The notes under the pieces: model-generated
Databases searched by the model: none
Told to the model about the DNA's origin: nothing
Seen by the model: the letters and a program-made list of their open reading frames with translations, nothing else
Translations under genes and position numbers: made by a program
Shown: positions 56,236-64,000 of the stretch, piece by piece
How the letters are laid out: each line of letters begins with the position of its first letter
How positions within the stretch are numbered: the first letter of the stretch is position 1
Source of the DNA: Couchioplanes caeruleus
GTDB lineage: Bacteria > Actinomycetota > Actinomycetes > Mycobacteriales > Micromonosporaceae
Assembly: GCF_003751945.1 (NCBI RefSeq)
Contig: NZ_RJKL01000001.1
Coordinates: 3,100,001 to 3,164,000 of the forward strand
Direction of reading: 5' to 3'
DNA: 64,000 nucleotides

Positions 56236-57927
56236 ATGTCCAATCCCTGGCTCGCGCTCGACCTCGGCGCCGATCCGGCGCAGCGGATCACCGAGGTCGG
56301 CCGCGCCCATGAGCGTTTCGTGACCGGGGAGCAGTTCGGAGAACGCTCTTTCGGCCGCGTGCGCCCGTTGGTCGCCGACTCGTGGCGGCGGACGGCCGCC
56401 GCCCGGCTCAGTCCGGACGCCACCGCGCCCATCGAGCTGAGCGACGGGGAGCTGGAGGCCTACCGAGCCACGCATCCCCTGTCCCTGGTGCTGCCGCTCT
56501 TCCGGGACCTGCTCGGCGGCCTCGCCGACGACGGCGATCACCTCATGGCGGTCTGTGACGCGCATGGCCGGCTGCTCTACGTCGAGGGCCACGGCAGCGC
56601 GCTGCGCCGGGCCGAATCGATGAACTTCGTGCCCGGTGCGCGCTGGGACGAGGCGCACGCCGGCACCAACGCGCCGGGCACCGCGCTGGCCGTCGACCAC
56701 CCGCTGCAGATCTTCGCCACCGAGCACTTCAGCCGGGGCGTGCAGCGCTGGACGTGCGCGGCGGCGCCGATCCACGACCCGGCGACCGGCACGCTGCTCG
56801 GCGCGATCGACGTGACCGGCGGCGATCACCTGGCCAACCCGCACAGTTTGGCGCTGGTCCGAGCCACCGCGCTCGCCGCCGAGGCCGTTCTCCGCAGCGG
56901 TGCGCCACGCTCCGCCACCGGCCTCGGCGCCGACATGACCACCGGCGCCAGCATGAGCGGCGCTGGCGGCACCGGTGTCGGCACCGGCATGAGCAGCAAC
57001 GCCAGCATGACCGGCGGCGGCACCGGTATCCGCGCCGGTACGAGCATCGGCCCCGGCATGAGCGGCAGCAGAAACGTCGGCGCCAGCACGGGTGGCGGCG
57101 CCAGCATGAGTGGCGGCGCCAGCATGAGCGGCGGCGCCAGCATGAGCGGCGGCGCCAGCATGAGCGGCGGCGCCAGCATGAGCGGCGGCGCCAGCATGAG
57201 CGGCGGCGCCAGCATGAGCGGCGGCGGCACTGGTGTCCGCGCCGGTACGAACATCGGCTCCGGCATGAGCGGCGGCCCCGGATCAAGCTCCGGCGCCGGC
57301 ATGGGCGGCGGCGCCGGTACCACCACGGTGTCCGTGCTCGGGCGCGAAGACGCCGCGGTGACGGTCGGGGGGCGCAAGCTGCGGCTCGGCCGCCGGCATT
57401 CGGAGCTGGTCTGCCTGCTTCTGGTCCACCCCGACGGGCGTACGGGAGATCAATTGGGTTTCGATCTCTACGCCGACGACCTCAATCCCGTGACGGTACG
57501 CGCGGAGCTGTCCCGTCTGCGCCGCATCCTCGGGCCGCGGGTGCTCGACTCGCGCCCCTACCGGTTGTGCGGCGAGACGTCGGCCGACTTCCTCGACCTG
57601 ACCCGGCTGCTGGACCAGGGGCGCGTCGGTGAGGCGCTCGCCGCCTATCCGGGACCGCTGCTGCCATCGTCGGATGCGCCCGGCGTGATCCGGTTGCGTC
57701 ATCTGATCGACTCCCGGCTGCGCACGGCGATCCTCGCCGCCGGGGACCACCGGCTGATCCAGAACTGGCTGGCCACGGCCTGGGGAGCCGACGACCTCGA
57801 GATGTGGGAGGCCTACGCGGCCACGCTCCCCCAGGGTTCCCCGGCCCGCCTTCTCGCCGCCCATCGGACGGCCTCGCTCGCCGCGGAGTACGGCATTGCA
57901 ACGTCCATGCAACGTCTCCCTCACTAG
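56236..57927 (+). CDS. GAF-domain transcriptional regulator with Gly-Met-Ser repeat linker
   Basis: A 563-residue protein. Residues 1-235 contain an AcoR-type N-terminal region and GAF domain (RPLVADSWRRTAAARLSP, LMAVCDAHGRLLYVEGHGSA, LGAIDVTGGDHLANPHSLAL). Residues 235-360 are a glycine/methionine/serine/alanine linker with seven perfect GGASMS units (287-328). Residues 365-450 are a winged helix of the OmpR/SARP kind (RLGRRHSELVCLLLVHPDGR, VRAELSRLRRILGPRVLDSR), then a helical end. Related regulators without the linker stand next to acetaldehyde dehydrogenase genes. AAGGAGGTG lies 5 nt before the ATG. It probably activates the ALDH-DUF779 operon that follows 39 nt later. Confidence 0.82.
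   Translation: MSNPWLALDLGADPAQRITEVGRAHERFVTGEQFGERSFGRVRPLVADSWRRTAAARLSPDATAPIELSDGELEAYRATHPLSLVLPLFRDLLGGLADDGDHLMAVCDAHGRLLYVEGHGSALRRAESMNFVPGARWDEAHAGTNAPGTALAVDHPLQIFATEHFSRGVQRWTCAAAPIHDPATGTLLGAIDVTGGDHLANPHSLALVRATALAAEAVLRSGAPRSATGLGADMTTGASMSGAGGTGVGTGMSSNASMTGGGTGIRAGTSIGPGMSGSRNVGASTGGGASMSGGASMSGGASMSGGASMSGGASMSGGASMSGGASMSGGGTGVRAGTNIGSGMSGGPGSSSGAGMGGGAGTTTVSVLGREDAAVTVGGRKLRLGRRHSELVCLLLVHPDGRTGDQLGFDLYADDLNPVTVRAELSRLRRILGPRVLDSRPYRLCGETSADFLDLTRLLDQGRVGEALAAYPGPLLPSSDAPGVIRLRHLIDSRLRTAILAAGDHRLIQNWLATAWGADDLEMWEAYAATLPQGSPARLLAAHRTASLAAEYGIATSMQRLPH
57094..57219 (+). repeat. 18-bp in-frame tandem repeat, seven copies
   Basis: The unit GGCGGCGCCAGCATGAGC (one copy ends in T), coding for GGASMS, is repeated seven times inside the GAF regulator gene. 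Degenerate relatives lie on both sides. Confidence 0.95.
57897..57916 (+). promoter_or_regulatory. Direct repeat TGCAACGTC, 11-bp phase
   Basis: Two copies of TGCAACGTC at 57897 and 57908, at the very end of the regulator gene and about 50 nt before the dehydrogenase start. Possible activator site. Confidence 0.35.
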
Positions 57928-57933
57928 CGTCCG

Positions 57934-57954
57934 CCGTGTCCACCACGGATACGG
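57934..57954 (+). promoter_or_regulatory. Imperfect inverted repeat over the ALDH ribosome-binding site
   Basis: CCGTGTCC-ACCAC-GGATACGG (7 of 8 pairs) overlaps the GGAGG that serves the dehydrogenase ATG at 57967. It could act as an operator or as an RNA hairpin hiding the ribosome-binding site. Confidence 0.35.
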
Positions 57955-57966
57955 AGGTCGTGCGCC

Positions 57967-59489
<1,523 letters not shown>

Positions 59490-59490
<1 letters not shown>

Positions 59491-59861
59491 TGGGTGCCCG
59501 GGTGGACGTGACCCCCGCGGCGGCCGAGCTGATCCGGTCGCTGCGGGAGCGGCACGGGCCGCTGATGTTCCACCAGTCCGGCGGCTGCTGCGACGGGAGC
59601 GCCCCGATGTGCTACCTCGACGGAGAGTTCCGTACGGGTGCCAGCGACGTCCTGCTGGAGGAACTGCGCATCGACGGCGTGGACGAGCCGGTGCGGTTCT
59701 GGATGAGCGCGGCCCAGTACGAGGCGTGGAAGCACACGCATCTCACCGTCGACGTGGTGCCGGGTCGCGGCAGCGGCTTCAGCCTGGAAGCGCCGGAGGG
59801 CGTGCGGTTTCTCATCCGCAGCCGCCTGCTTTCCTCCCCACCGCATACCGGAAGTGATTGA
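59490..59861 (+). CDS. DUF779 protein, partner of the aldehyde dehydrogenase
   Basis: A 123-residue protein. VTPAAAELIRSLRERHGPLM, FHQSGGCCDGSAPMCYLDGE with three cysteines, and FWMSAAQYEAWKHTHLTVDV identify DUF779. These proteins are encoded next to acetaldehyde dehydrogenases; their biochemical role is unproven. It starts on the last base of the dehydrogenase stop codon. Its last 50 nt overlap the convergent methyltransferase gene. Confidence 0.9.
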
Positions 59862-60753
59862 CAAGTCGATAACCCCCGTCACGATTTCGGTACGGACGAG
59901 CCGCCGCGAGCACCGCGCCGGCTCGTCCGGCGTCCTCACCCAGCAGCACCGCGTCGGCTCCTCCGGCGTCCTCACCCAAGAGCGCCGCGCCAGCTCCTCC
60001 GGCACCCGAACCCAGCACCGCGCCGGCCCCTCCGGCGCCCGAACCCAGCACCGCGCCGGCCCCTCCGGCGCCCGAACCCAGCACCGCGCCGGCCCCTCCG
60101 GCGCCCGAACCCAGCACCGCGCCGGCCCCTCCGGCGTCCTCGCCCAGAAGCACGCCGCGGACGAGTGTGTGGTCGTCCGGCACCTCCCACGGCACCTCTA
60201 CCAGGGCCTCCCGCACGTCGACGAGGCCGCCGTCGGTCAGCAGTTCCGCCAGCCCACCGGGCACCCGCAGGTCGCCGTCGGGCCGGGGAGGCCCGTCGTC
60301 CAGGGCACGTTCGACGGCGTCGAGATCGTTGCGGGCCGCTTCCGCCCAGTTCGCCACGGCCACGTACCCGCCGGGCACCGTCACCCGGGTCAACTCGGCC
60401 AGGGCGTCGTCGGTGTCCTCCGCGAACTGCAATGCGTTGAAGGAGGTGACGAGGTCGAAGGTCGCGTCGGCCCAGGGCAGTTTCTCCGCCCCGCCCCGCC
60501 GCACGTCCGGACTTCGCCGTCGGGCCAGTTCGACCATGCCGGGCGCGGGATCGATGCCGGCGGTCACCATGCCGCGGCGATCGCAGTAGGCCAGGAAGTC
60601 GCCACTGCCGCAGCCGACATCGAGGACACGCGTGCCGTGGCCGGCGTGGGTGGTGTCGAGGATCGCGCGCCAGGCGGGCTCGGCGAAGGTGCCCCACAGC
60701 TCGGCCCAGCCCTCGGCGACCGCGGACCAGCGGCTCGGATCGGCGCCGTTCAC
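59812..60753 (-). CDS. SAM-dependent methyltransferase with C-terminal repeat insertion
   Basis: A 313-residue class I methyltransferase. DTTHAGHGTRVLDVGCGSGD is motif I, ITAGIDPAPGMVELARRR motif II, and FDLVTSFNALQFAEDTDDAL with VPGGYVAVANWAEAARNDLD the post-motifs. Residues about 205-285 are an insertion of 11-residue repeats (variants of GAGGAGAVLGS), after which the fold's end resumes (YRNRDGGYRLVNHFRYAVG). The substrate is unknown. AGGAAGGG precedes GTG 60753. Its 3' end overlaps the DUF779 gene by 50 nt on the other strand. Confidence 0.78.
   Translation of the reverse strand: MNGADPSRWSAVAEGWAELWGTFAEPAWRAILDTTHAGHGTRVLDVGCGSGDFLAYCDRRGMVTAGIDPAPGMVELARRRSPDVRRGGAEKLPWADATFDLVTSFNALQFAEDTDDALAELTRVTVPGGYVAVANWAEAARNDLDAVERALDDGPPRPDGDLRVPGGLAELLTDGGLVDVREALVEVPWEVPDDHTLVRGVLLGEDAGGAGAVLGSGAGGAGAVLGSGAGGAGAVLGSGAGGAGAVLGSGAGGAGAALLGEDAGGADAVLLGEDAGRAGAVLAAARPYRNRDGGYRLVNHFRYAVGRKAGGCG
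59914..60145 (-). repeat. 33-bp in-frame minisatellite, about seven copies
   Basis: Seven 33-bp units, three of them (60014, 60047, 60080) identical, the outer ones diverged. They keep the methyltransferase frame as an 11-residue Gly/Ala-rich repeat. They are contiguous with no spacers, so this is not a CRISPR array. Confidence 0.93.
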
Positions 60754-60927
60754 TTGTTCACCCTTCCTGTCGCTCCCCATTGGAGTCACCCGGGAGCGGA
60801 TCGTCACCCATCGGGTGGGACATCTCCCCGAAGCGTGCCAGCCCTTCCCGCGCAGTGGCCGGGAGGTGTGCCGTCGCACCATAGTTGCTGTCCACGGCGG
60901 ATTTCCGCATATGGACGGAGTGTGACG

Positions 60928-61794
60928 ATGCGTACCCCCAAGGTGTTGGTGATCGTGATGGTGCTGATCGGACTGGCCGGATGCGGCACAGCCGGACGCG
61001 CCGGCCGAGAACCGGCAGGGGCCGCCGCCGGGGCGCAGCCATCCTCCTCGGTCTCGGCGCCGCCGGCTCCGGCATCGCCCCCCTCCTCCGGTCCGGCACC
61101 TTCCTCCCGCCCGGGCTCGCCGCCCGGGCCGGCCACGTCACCGGGCCCCACCGAGAAGGGCACGCCGGAACACGGCAAGGTGCACCACGGCGGCCCGGCG
61201 AACAGCCACATCAAGACGGGCGGGGCGGGGGTCGCGCTGACCTTCGACGACGGCCCGGACCCCGTGCAGACGCCGAGGCTGCTCGACCTGTTGAAGAAGA
61301 ACGGTGTCAAGGCGACCTTCTGTCTGGTCGGCATGCAGGCGGCCGAGCATCCCGAGCTCGTACGGCGGATCGTCCGCGAGGGCCACGCGCTCTGCAACCA
61401 CACCTGGCGGCACAACCTGACGCTGGGCAAGGAGAAGCCCGCGAAGATCCGTGCCGACCTGGAGAAGACGAACAACGCCATCCGCGCTGCCGTGCCCGAC
61501 GCGCCGATCAAGTACATGCGGGCGCCGGGTGGCAACTTCACCCCCCGCTTCGTGACCGAGGCGTCCCGCCTGGGCATGACGTCGATCTACTGGCAGGTGG
61601 ATCCCCGCGACTGGGAACACCACGGCGAATCCTCCGGCGAGCACCAGGCGAAGATCATCCGTGAGGTGAAGCGGCACGTCGGCAAGGGCTCGATCGTGCT
61701 CTCGCACGACAACGCGCAGCCGGACACCATCGCCGCCTACGCCTCACTCCTGCCGTGGCTGAAGAAGCGTTACCAACTGATTGCCCTGCCCTGA
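60928..61794 (+). CDS. Polysaccharide deacetylase lipoprotein (NodB domain, CE4)
   Basis: A 288-residue lipoprotein. The signal VLVIVMVLIGLAGC ends in a lipobox, followed by a 70-residue Ser/Pro/Gly linker. The NodB domain (95-288) has all motifs: TFDDGPD (catalytic base and metal Asp), HTWRH (metal His pair), RAPGGNF, DPRDWEHH and VLSHD. It should remove acetyl groups from cell-wall or extracellular polysaccharide outside the membrane. GGAG lies 8 nt before the ATG. It is divergent from the methyltransferase. Confidence 0.9.
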   Translation: MRTPKVLVIVMVLIGLAGCGTAGRAGREPAGAAAGAQPSSSVSAPPAPASPPSSGPAPSSRPGSPPGPATSPGPTEKGTPEHGKVHHGGPANSHIKTGGAGVALTFDDGPDPVQTPRLLDLLKKNGVKATFCLVGMQAAEHPELVRRIVREGHALCNHTWRHNLTLGKEKPAKIRADLEKTNNAIRAAVPDAPIKYMRAPGGNFTPRFVTEASRLGMTSIYWQVDPRDWEHHGESSGEHQAKIIREVKRHVGKGSIVLSHDNAQPDTIAAYASLLPWLKKRYQLIALP

Positions 61795-61872
61795 GGGCAG
61801 ACAAGCGCCGGGACGGCAACAAGCGCGACGGTCACCCTGCCACGCGAGGACATGCGACCGGCGACAAGCGCC

Positions 61873-61918
61873 GGGACGGCGGTCAGTGTGACGGCGGGAC
61901 GGCGGTCAGTGTGACGGC
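61873..61918. repeat. 23-bp tandem duplication spanning the DUF3499 stop codon
   Basis: GGGACGGCGGTCAGTGTGAC followed by GGC occurs at 61873 and 61896. The second copy holds the true stop (61906) and the codons for the C-terminal PPSH. Confidence 0.9.
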
Positions 61919-62271
61919 GGGATGACGCGCAGGTGGCCGCGGCGGCCGGTCTGGTGGCCGGGGAGGTTGTCGTGCTCCTCCGGGCGCGGCGGCGGGGCCG
62001 GACGGGCCGCCTCGCGCACGGCGTCCGCCAGCGCGACGAGATCGTCCGTCGTGGGCGGCGGGGGCGCGAAGTCCCCGTCGTGTCGGACCAGTTCCCAGCC
62101 ACGCGGCGCGGTGAGGCTGCGGGCGTGCGGTTCGCAGAGGTCGTACGTGTGCGGCTCGGCGAAAGCGGCCAGCGGGCCTACCACGGCCGTGGAGTCGCTG
62201 TAGACGTAGGTCAGGGTGGCGACCGCCTGTCGGGGACAGCCGTTCCGGGAGCAGCGCCGTGGGGACCTCAC
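61906..62271 (-). CDS. DUF3499 protein (Rv3258c type)
   Basis: A 121-residue protein: RSPRRCSRNGCPRQAVATLT, YVYSDSTAVVGPLA, YDLCEPHARSLTAPRGWELV. The Cys-x4-Cys and Cys-x2-His sets probably bind zinc. The rest is a Pro/Ala-rich tail ending LRVIPPSH. Conserved in actinobacteria between manB and whiB2; function unknown. GTG 62271 lies exactly 6 nt after TAACGT, so the mRNA is leaderless. It is divergent from the metallopeptidase-like gene. Confidence 0.88.
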   Translation of the reverse strand: MRSPRRCSRNGCPRQAVATLTYVYSDSTAVVGPLAAFAEPHTYDLCEPHARSLTAPRGWELVRHDGDFAPPPPTTDDLVALADAVREAARPAPPPRPEEHDNLPGHQTGRRGHLRVIPPSH

Positions 62272-62277
62272 GGCGGC

Positions 62278-62283
62278 ACGTTA
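62278..62283 (-). promoter_or_regulatory. -10 element of a leaderless promoter
   Basis: TAACGT on the minus strand ends 6 nt before GTG 62271. Confidence 0.6.
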
Positions 62284-62445
62284 TCTCTAAGCGCGCTCGC
62301 ACGGGGCCGATGGTGCCGCGACACGCCGACCCACCATGCATCACGATTTCGACATGGCGCACCGACACGCCGTCCCAATGGGGCGAATTCCCGGTGACGA
62401 AACGCGGCCGACACAGCCTGACCACGTACGACGCATTTCGCGGGC

Positions 62446-62451
62446 TAGGCT
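62446..62451 (+). promoter_or_regulatory. -10 element of a leaderless promoter
   Basis: TAGGCT ends 6 nt before GTG 62458, which puts +1 on the start codon. Confidence 0.6.
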
Positions 62452-62457
62452 GGTCAC

Positions 62458-62943
62458 GTGACCACCAGTCCCGACCGCCGCCGGGCCGGATCCGATCCCG
62501 GCCGGTCCACGCGTACGCCCGGACCCGGCCGCCCCGCCCGCCGTGACCGGCACGGGCGCGGGCTCCGCGGTCGGCTCGTCCCCGCCACCGTGCCACTGGC
62601 CCGGACCAAGGCGGAGATCTTCGACGATCTCGTGCTCGACACGGTCGAGAGCCTGGAGCGCCGGTACGCCAAGGAGCTGGCCGGCGTGGAGTTCGCGGTC
62701 GAGGACGTCCCGCCGGATCTCAACGTCTACGACTCCGACGTGCTCGAGGACGGCGAGGTGCCACTGGCCCGCCTGCTGCCGGGCCGGCCCGGTCGTCAGG
62801 AGCTACCGCCGCGGATCGTGCTCTACCGGCGGCCGCTGGAATTCCGCGCGATGGACCGCGAGGACCTCGCCGACCTCGTCCACGATGTGATCATCGAGCA
62901 GGTCGCCAACCTGCTCGGCGTCGATCCCGACGAACTCTCGTAG
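62458..62943 (+). CDS. Metallopeptidase-family protein without zinc motif (Rv3259 type)
   Basis: A 161-residue protein. The first 35 residues are Arg/Pro/Gly-rich. The rest (FDDLVLDTVESLERRYAKEL, GVEFAVEDVPPDL, IVLYRRPLEFRAM, DLADLVHDVIIEQVANLLGV) follows the small minimal-gluzin family. Where that family has HExxH, this reads VHDVIIEQVANLLG, so it cannot bind zinc in the usual way and is probably not a protease. Its order, divergent from DUF3499 and convergent on whiB2, matches Rv3259. Leaderless GTG start. Confidence 0.8.
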   Translation: MTTSPDRRRAGSDPGRSTRTPGPGRPARRDRHGRGLRGRLVPATVPLARTKAEIFDDLVLDTVESLERRYAKELAGVEFAVEDVPPDLNVYDSDVLEDGEVPLARLLPGRPGRQELPPRIVLYRRPLEFRAMDREDLADLVHDVIIEQVANLLGVDPDELS

Positions 62944-62977
62944 GACGGCCCCCCGGCGTCCGCGCGAGAGCCGGCGG

Positions 62978-63235
62978 TCACGCCACCCGGCGCTTGAGCT
63001 TGCGGCGCTCCCGCTCGGAGAGCCCGCCCCAGATGCCGAAGCGCTCGTCATGACCGAGGGCGTATTCGAGGCATTCCGCTTTGACGTCGCAGCGGCCGCA
63101 GATGCGCTTCGCCTCGCGCGTCGAGCCGCCCTTCTCCGGGAAAAATGCCTCTGGATCGGTCTGCGAGCACAGCGCCCGCTCCTGCCACTCGGGCGCGTCC
63201 CCGAGCAGGTCTACTCCTTCTACCTGCGCTTCCAT
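62978..63235 (-). CDS. whiB2: WhiB-family iron-sulfur regulator WhiB2 (WhiB/WhmD)
   Basis: An 85-residue protein with the four cluster cysteines: ALCSQTDPEAFFPEKGG, then RICGRCDVKAECLEYAL. The G(I/V)WGG turn (RFGIWGGLSERERRKLKRR) and a basic C-terminus complete the family pattern. It binds a [4Fe-4S] cluster and works with a sigma factor and WhiA in septation and sporulation. The place next to the Rv3259-like gene identifies the WhiB2/WhiB type. AAGGAGG lies 8 nt before the ATG at 63235. Confidence 0.92.
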   Translation of the reverse strand: MEAQVEGVDLLGDAPEWQERALCSQTDPEAFFPEKGGSTREAKRICGRCDVKAECLEYALGHDERFGIWGGLSERERRKLKRRVA

Positions 63236-63353
63236 CGGCGTGCCTCCTTTTCCGCGCCGACAGTGATGCCGGCGCTGACCCCCCACGCACGCGGCGTGTT
63301 TCTTGCGGAAAACAGGCGATTCGCGGCGCTTCTTTCCCACAACCCCACCGAAA

Positions 63354-63367
63354 TTACACGCGTGTAA
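63354..63367. promoter_or_regulatory. Perfect palindrome TTACACGCGTGTAA upstream of whiB2
   Basis: A 14-bp perfect palindrome 119 nt before the whiB2 start. Its halves resemble BldD half-sites (TnACnC/GnGTnA) but with a 2-bp rather than 1-bp centre. A regulatory site is likely; the binder is unknown. Confidence 0.45.
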
Positions 63368-63497
63368 GACGTGCGTCGTCAAGCCGAACCTGATAAATAG
63401 GCCCGTTTCCCCGAGGCGCCGACGCCGCCTCACGGTCCCGTTCCAGCCCTATCTCTCAGAGCCGCCGGAAGGTAACGCTCAGTCGGCGCGTCGCGTC

Positions 63498-63514
63498 CAA
63501 ATTACCCCAATTTG
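63498..63514. promoter_or_regulatory. CAAATT-ACCCC-AATTTG inverted repeat in the whiB2-fbiC gap
   Basis: An A/T-rich 17-bp motif, striking in this G+C-rich DNA, 263 nt before whiB2 and 146 nt past the fbiC stop. It also contains a direct AATT...AATT repeat. The rest of the 424-nt gap shows no gene. Confidence 0.4.
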
Positions 63515-63659
63515 TAACCTTGCCGCCGACCAAGGCTGCGGATGGGTGCCGAAAACCGCGAGGGAGGGACGAGATCGAGCCCACATTGTCCGGATGCCGG
63601 CCGCCTGCGCCGGCGGCCTGCCGCCGGTCCGGGCTTCCCGGGCCGTGGTGGACACTGCG

Positions 63660-64000
63660 CTAGTGGCGACCGTAGACGGTCGTGCGCTGCACCGCGGGCC
63701 GCCCGGCCGCCGCGGCCAGCTCCTTCAGCTCCGTGACCGTCCGCGCCGAGCCGTGCTCCGAGCCCGCCATCCGGGAGATGGTCTCCTCCATCAGCGTCCC
63801 GCCGAGGTCGTTGCACCCGCCGTTGAGCATCGCGATCGTGCCCTCGTCGCCCAGCTTCACCCACGAGCACTGGATGTTGTCGATGCGCCCGTGCAGCAGG
63901 ATCCGAGCCATCGCGTGCACGGCCCTGTTCTCGCGCGGGGTCGGGCCCGGGCGGGCGATTCCCGCCAGGTAGATGGGCGCGTTCGTGTGGATGAACGGCA
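63660..64000 (-). CDS. fbiC: FO synthase (FbiC/CofH), C-terminal part
   Basis: The last 112 codons of a radical-SAM FO synthase; the gene continues beyond the right edge. [40 protein letters not shown] and [20 protein letters not shown] are the end of the CofH half. Actinobacteria usually fuse CofG and CofH as FbiC, but the fusion cannot be seen here. It makes the deazaflavin FO, the core of coenzyme F420, used by the LLM- and Fno-type enzymes at the other end of the window. Confidence 0.88.
   Translation of the reverse strand, partial: PFIHTNAPIYLAGIARPGPTPRENRAVHAMARILLHGRIDNIQCSWVKLGDEGTIAMLNGGCNDLGGTLMEETISRMAGSEHGSARTVTELKELAAAAGRPAVQRTTVYGRH

Noticed and set aside
59914..60145. Possible CRISPR array.
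   Set aside because: The 33-bp units are contiguous with no unique spacers and keep a reading frame; no cas genes are present.
63354..63367. BldD box.
   Set aside because: The half-sites fit but the centre is 2 bp instead of 1, so it is reported only as a palindrome.

Overview
The window is chromosomal DNA from a high-GC filamentous actinomycete. Family Micromonosporaceae, perhaps Actinoplanes or a relative, is the best guess by inference. The support is very high G+C coding sequence, the MtrAB-LpqB system, WhiB2, the F420 genes (FbiC end, F420-type reductases), a Scr1/DUF397 pair, MEDS-domain signalling proteins and frequent leaderless transcripts. The genus cannot be fixed from this sequence alone.

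Region 1-14.1 kb is accessory. It holds the start of an LLM oxidoreductase, an MFS exporter and a 1741-residue protein that fuses a Ser/Thr kinase, a STAND-type ATPase, two GAF domains and a diguanylate cyclase. Small or damaged genes follow: a YjbR-like protein, a charged coiled-coil protein, a GNAT lacking its N-terminus, a Cys-rich peptide and a two-repeat TPR protein. Next come a divergent EamA exporter/MocR regulator pair, and then remnants ending in an integrase fragment that abuts tRNA-Ala(GGC), which looks like the scar of an integrated element. Region 14.1-19 kb carries YqgE, an MTA phosphorylase, a MEDS-STAS/MEDS-ATPase signalling pair and an Fno-like reductase.

Region 19-25.2 kb is a conserved translation-rescue and cell-division block on the minus strand: tmRNA, smpB, an EnvC-like M23 hydrolase, ftsX, ftsE and prfB. 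From 25.2 to 35 kb there are a PadR regulator, pruA, small conserved actinobacterial genes, secA and a tandem GNAT. The segment 30-63 kb broadly follows the gene order of Mycobacterium tuberculosis Rv3235-Rv3261: Rv3235-like, secA, hpf, comF, lpqB, mtrB, mtrA, ahcY, manA, SIS protein, manB, DUF3499, metallopeptidase-like protein, whiB2. An iron-uptake operon (efeUOB with an iron box) and an XRE/DUF397 pair sit between mtrA and ahcY. A two-ALDH/GAF-regulator/DUF779 aldehyde module, a methyltransferase and a polysaccharide deacetylase sit between manB and DUF3499. The window ends in the 3' part of fbiC.

Four features stand out. First, tandem repeats span the stop codons of several minus-strand genes (manA, the CDF transporter, an aldehyde dehydrogenase, DUF3499), and long in-frame minisatellites lie inside two others. 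Second, TANNNT -10 elements sit exactly 6-8 nt before many start codons, the hallmark of leaderless mRNAs. Third, matched 10-bp-phased (G)GCAAAC direct repeats lie upstream of an excisionase/BldC-like regulator and of the next gene. Fourth, the kinase/GGDEF fusion protein has an unusual domain combination.
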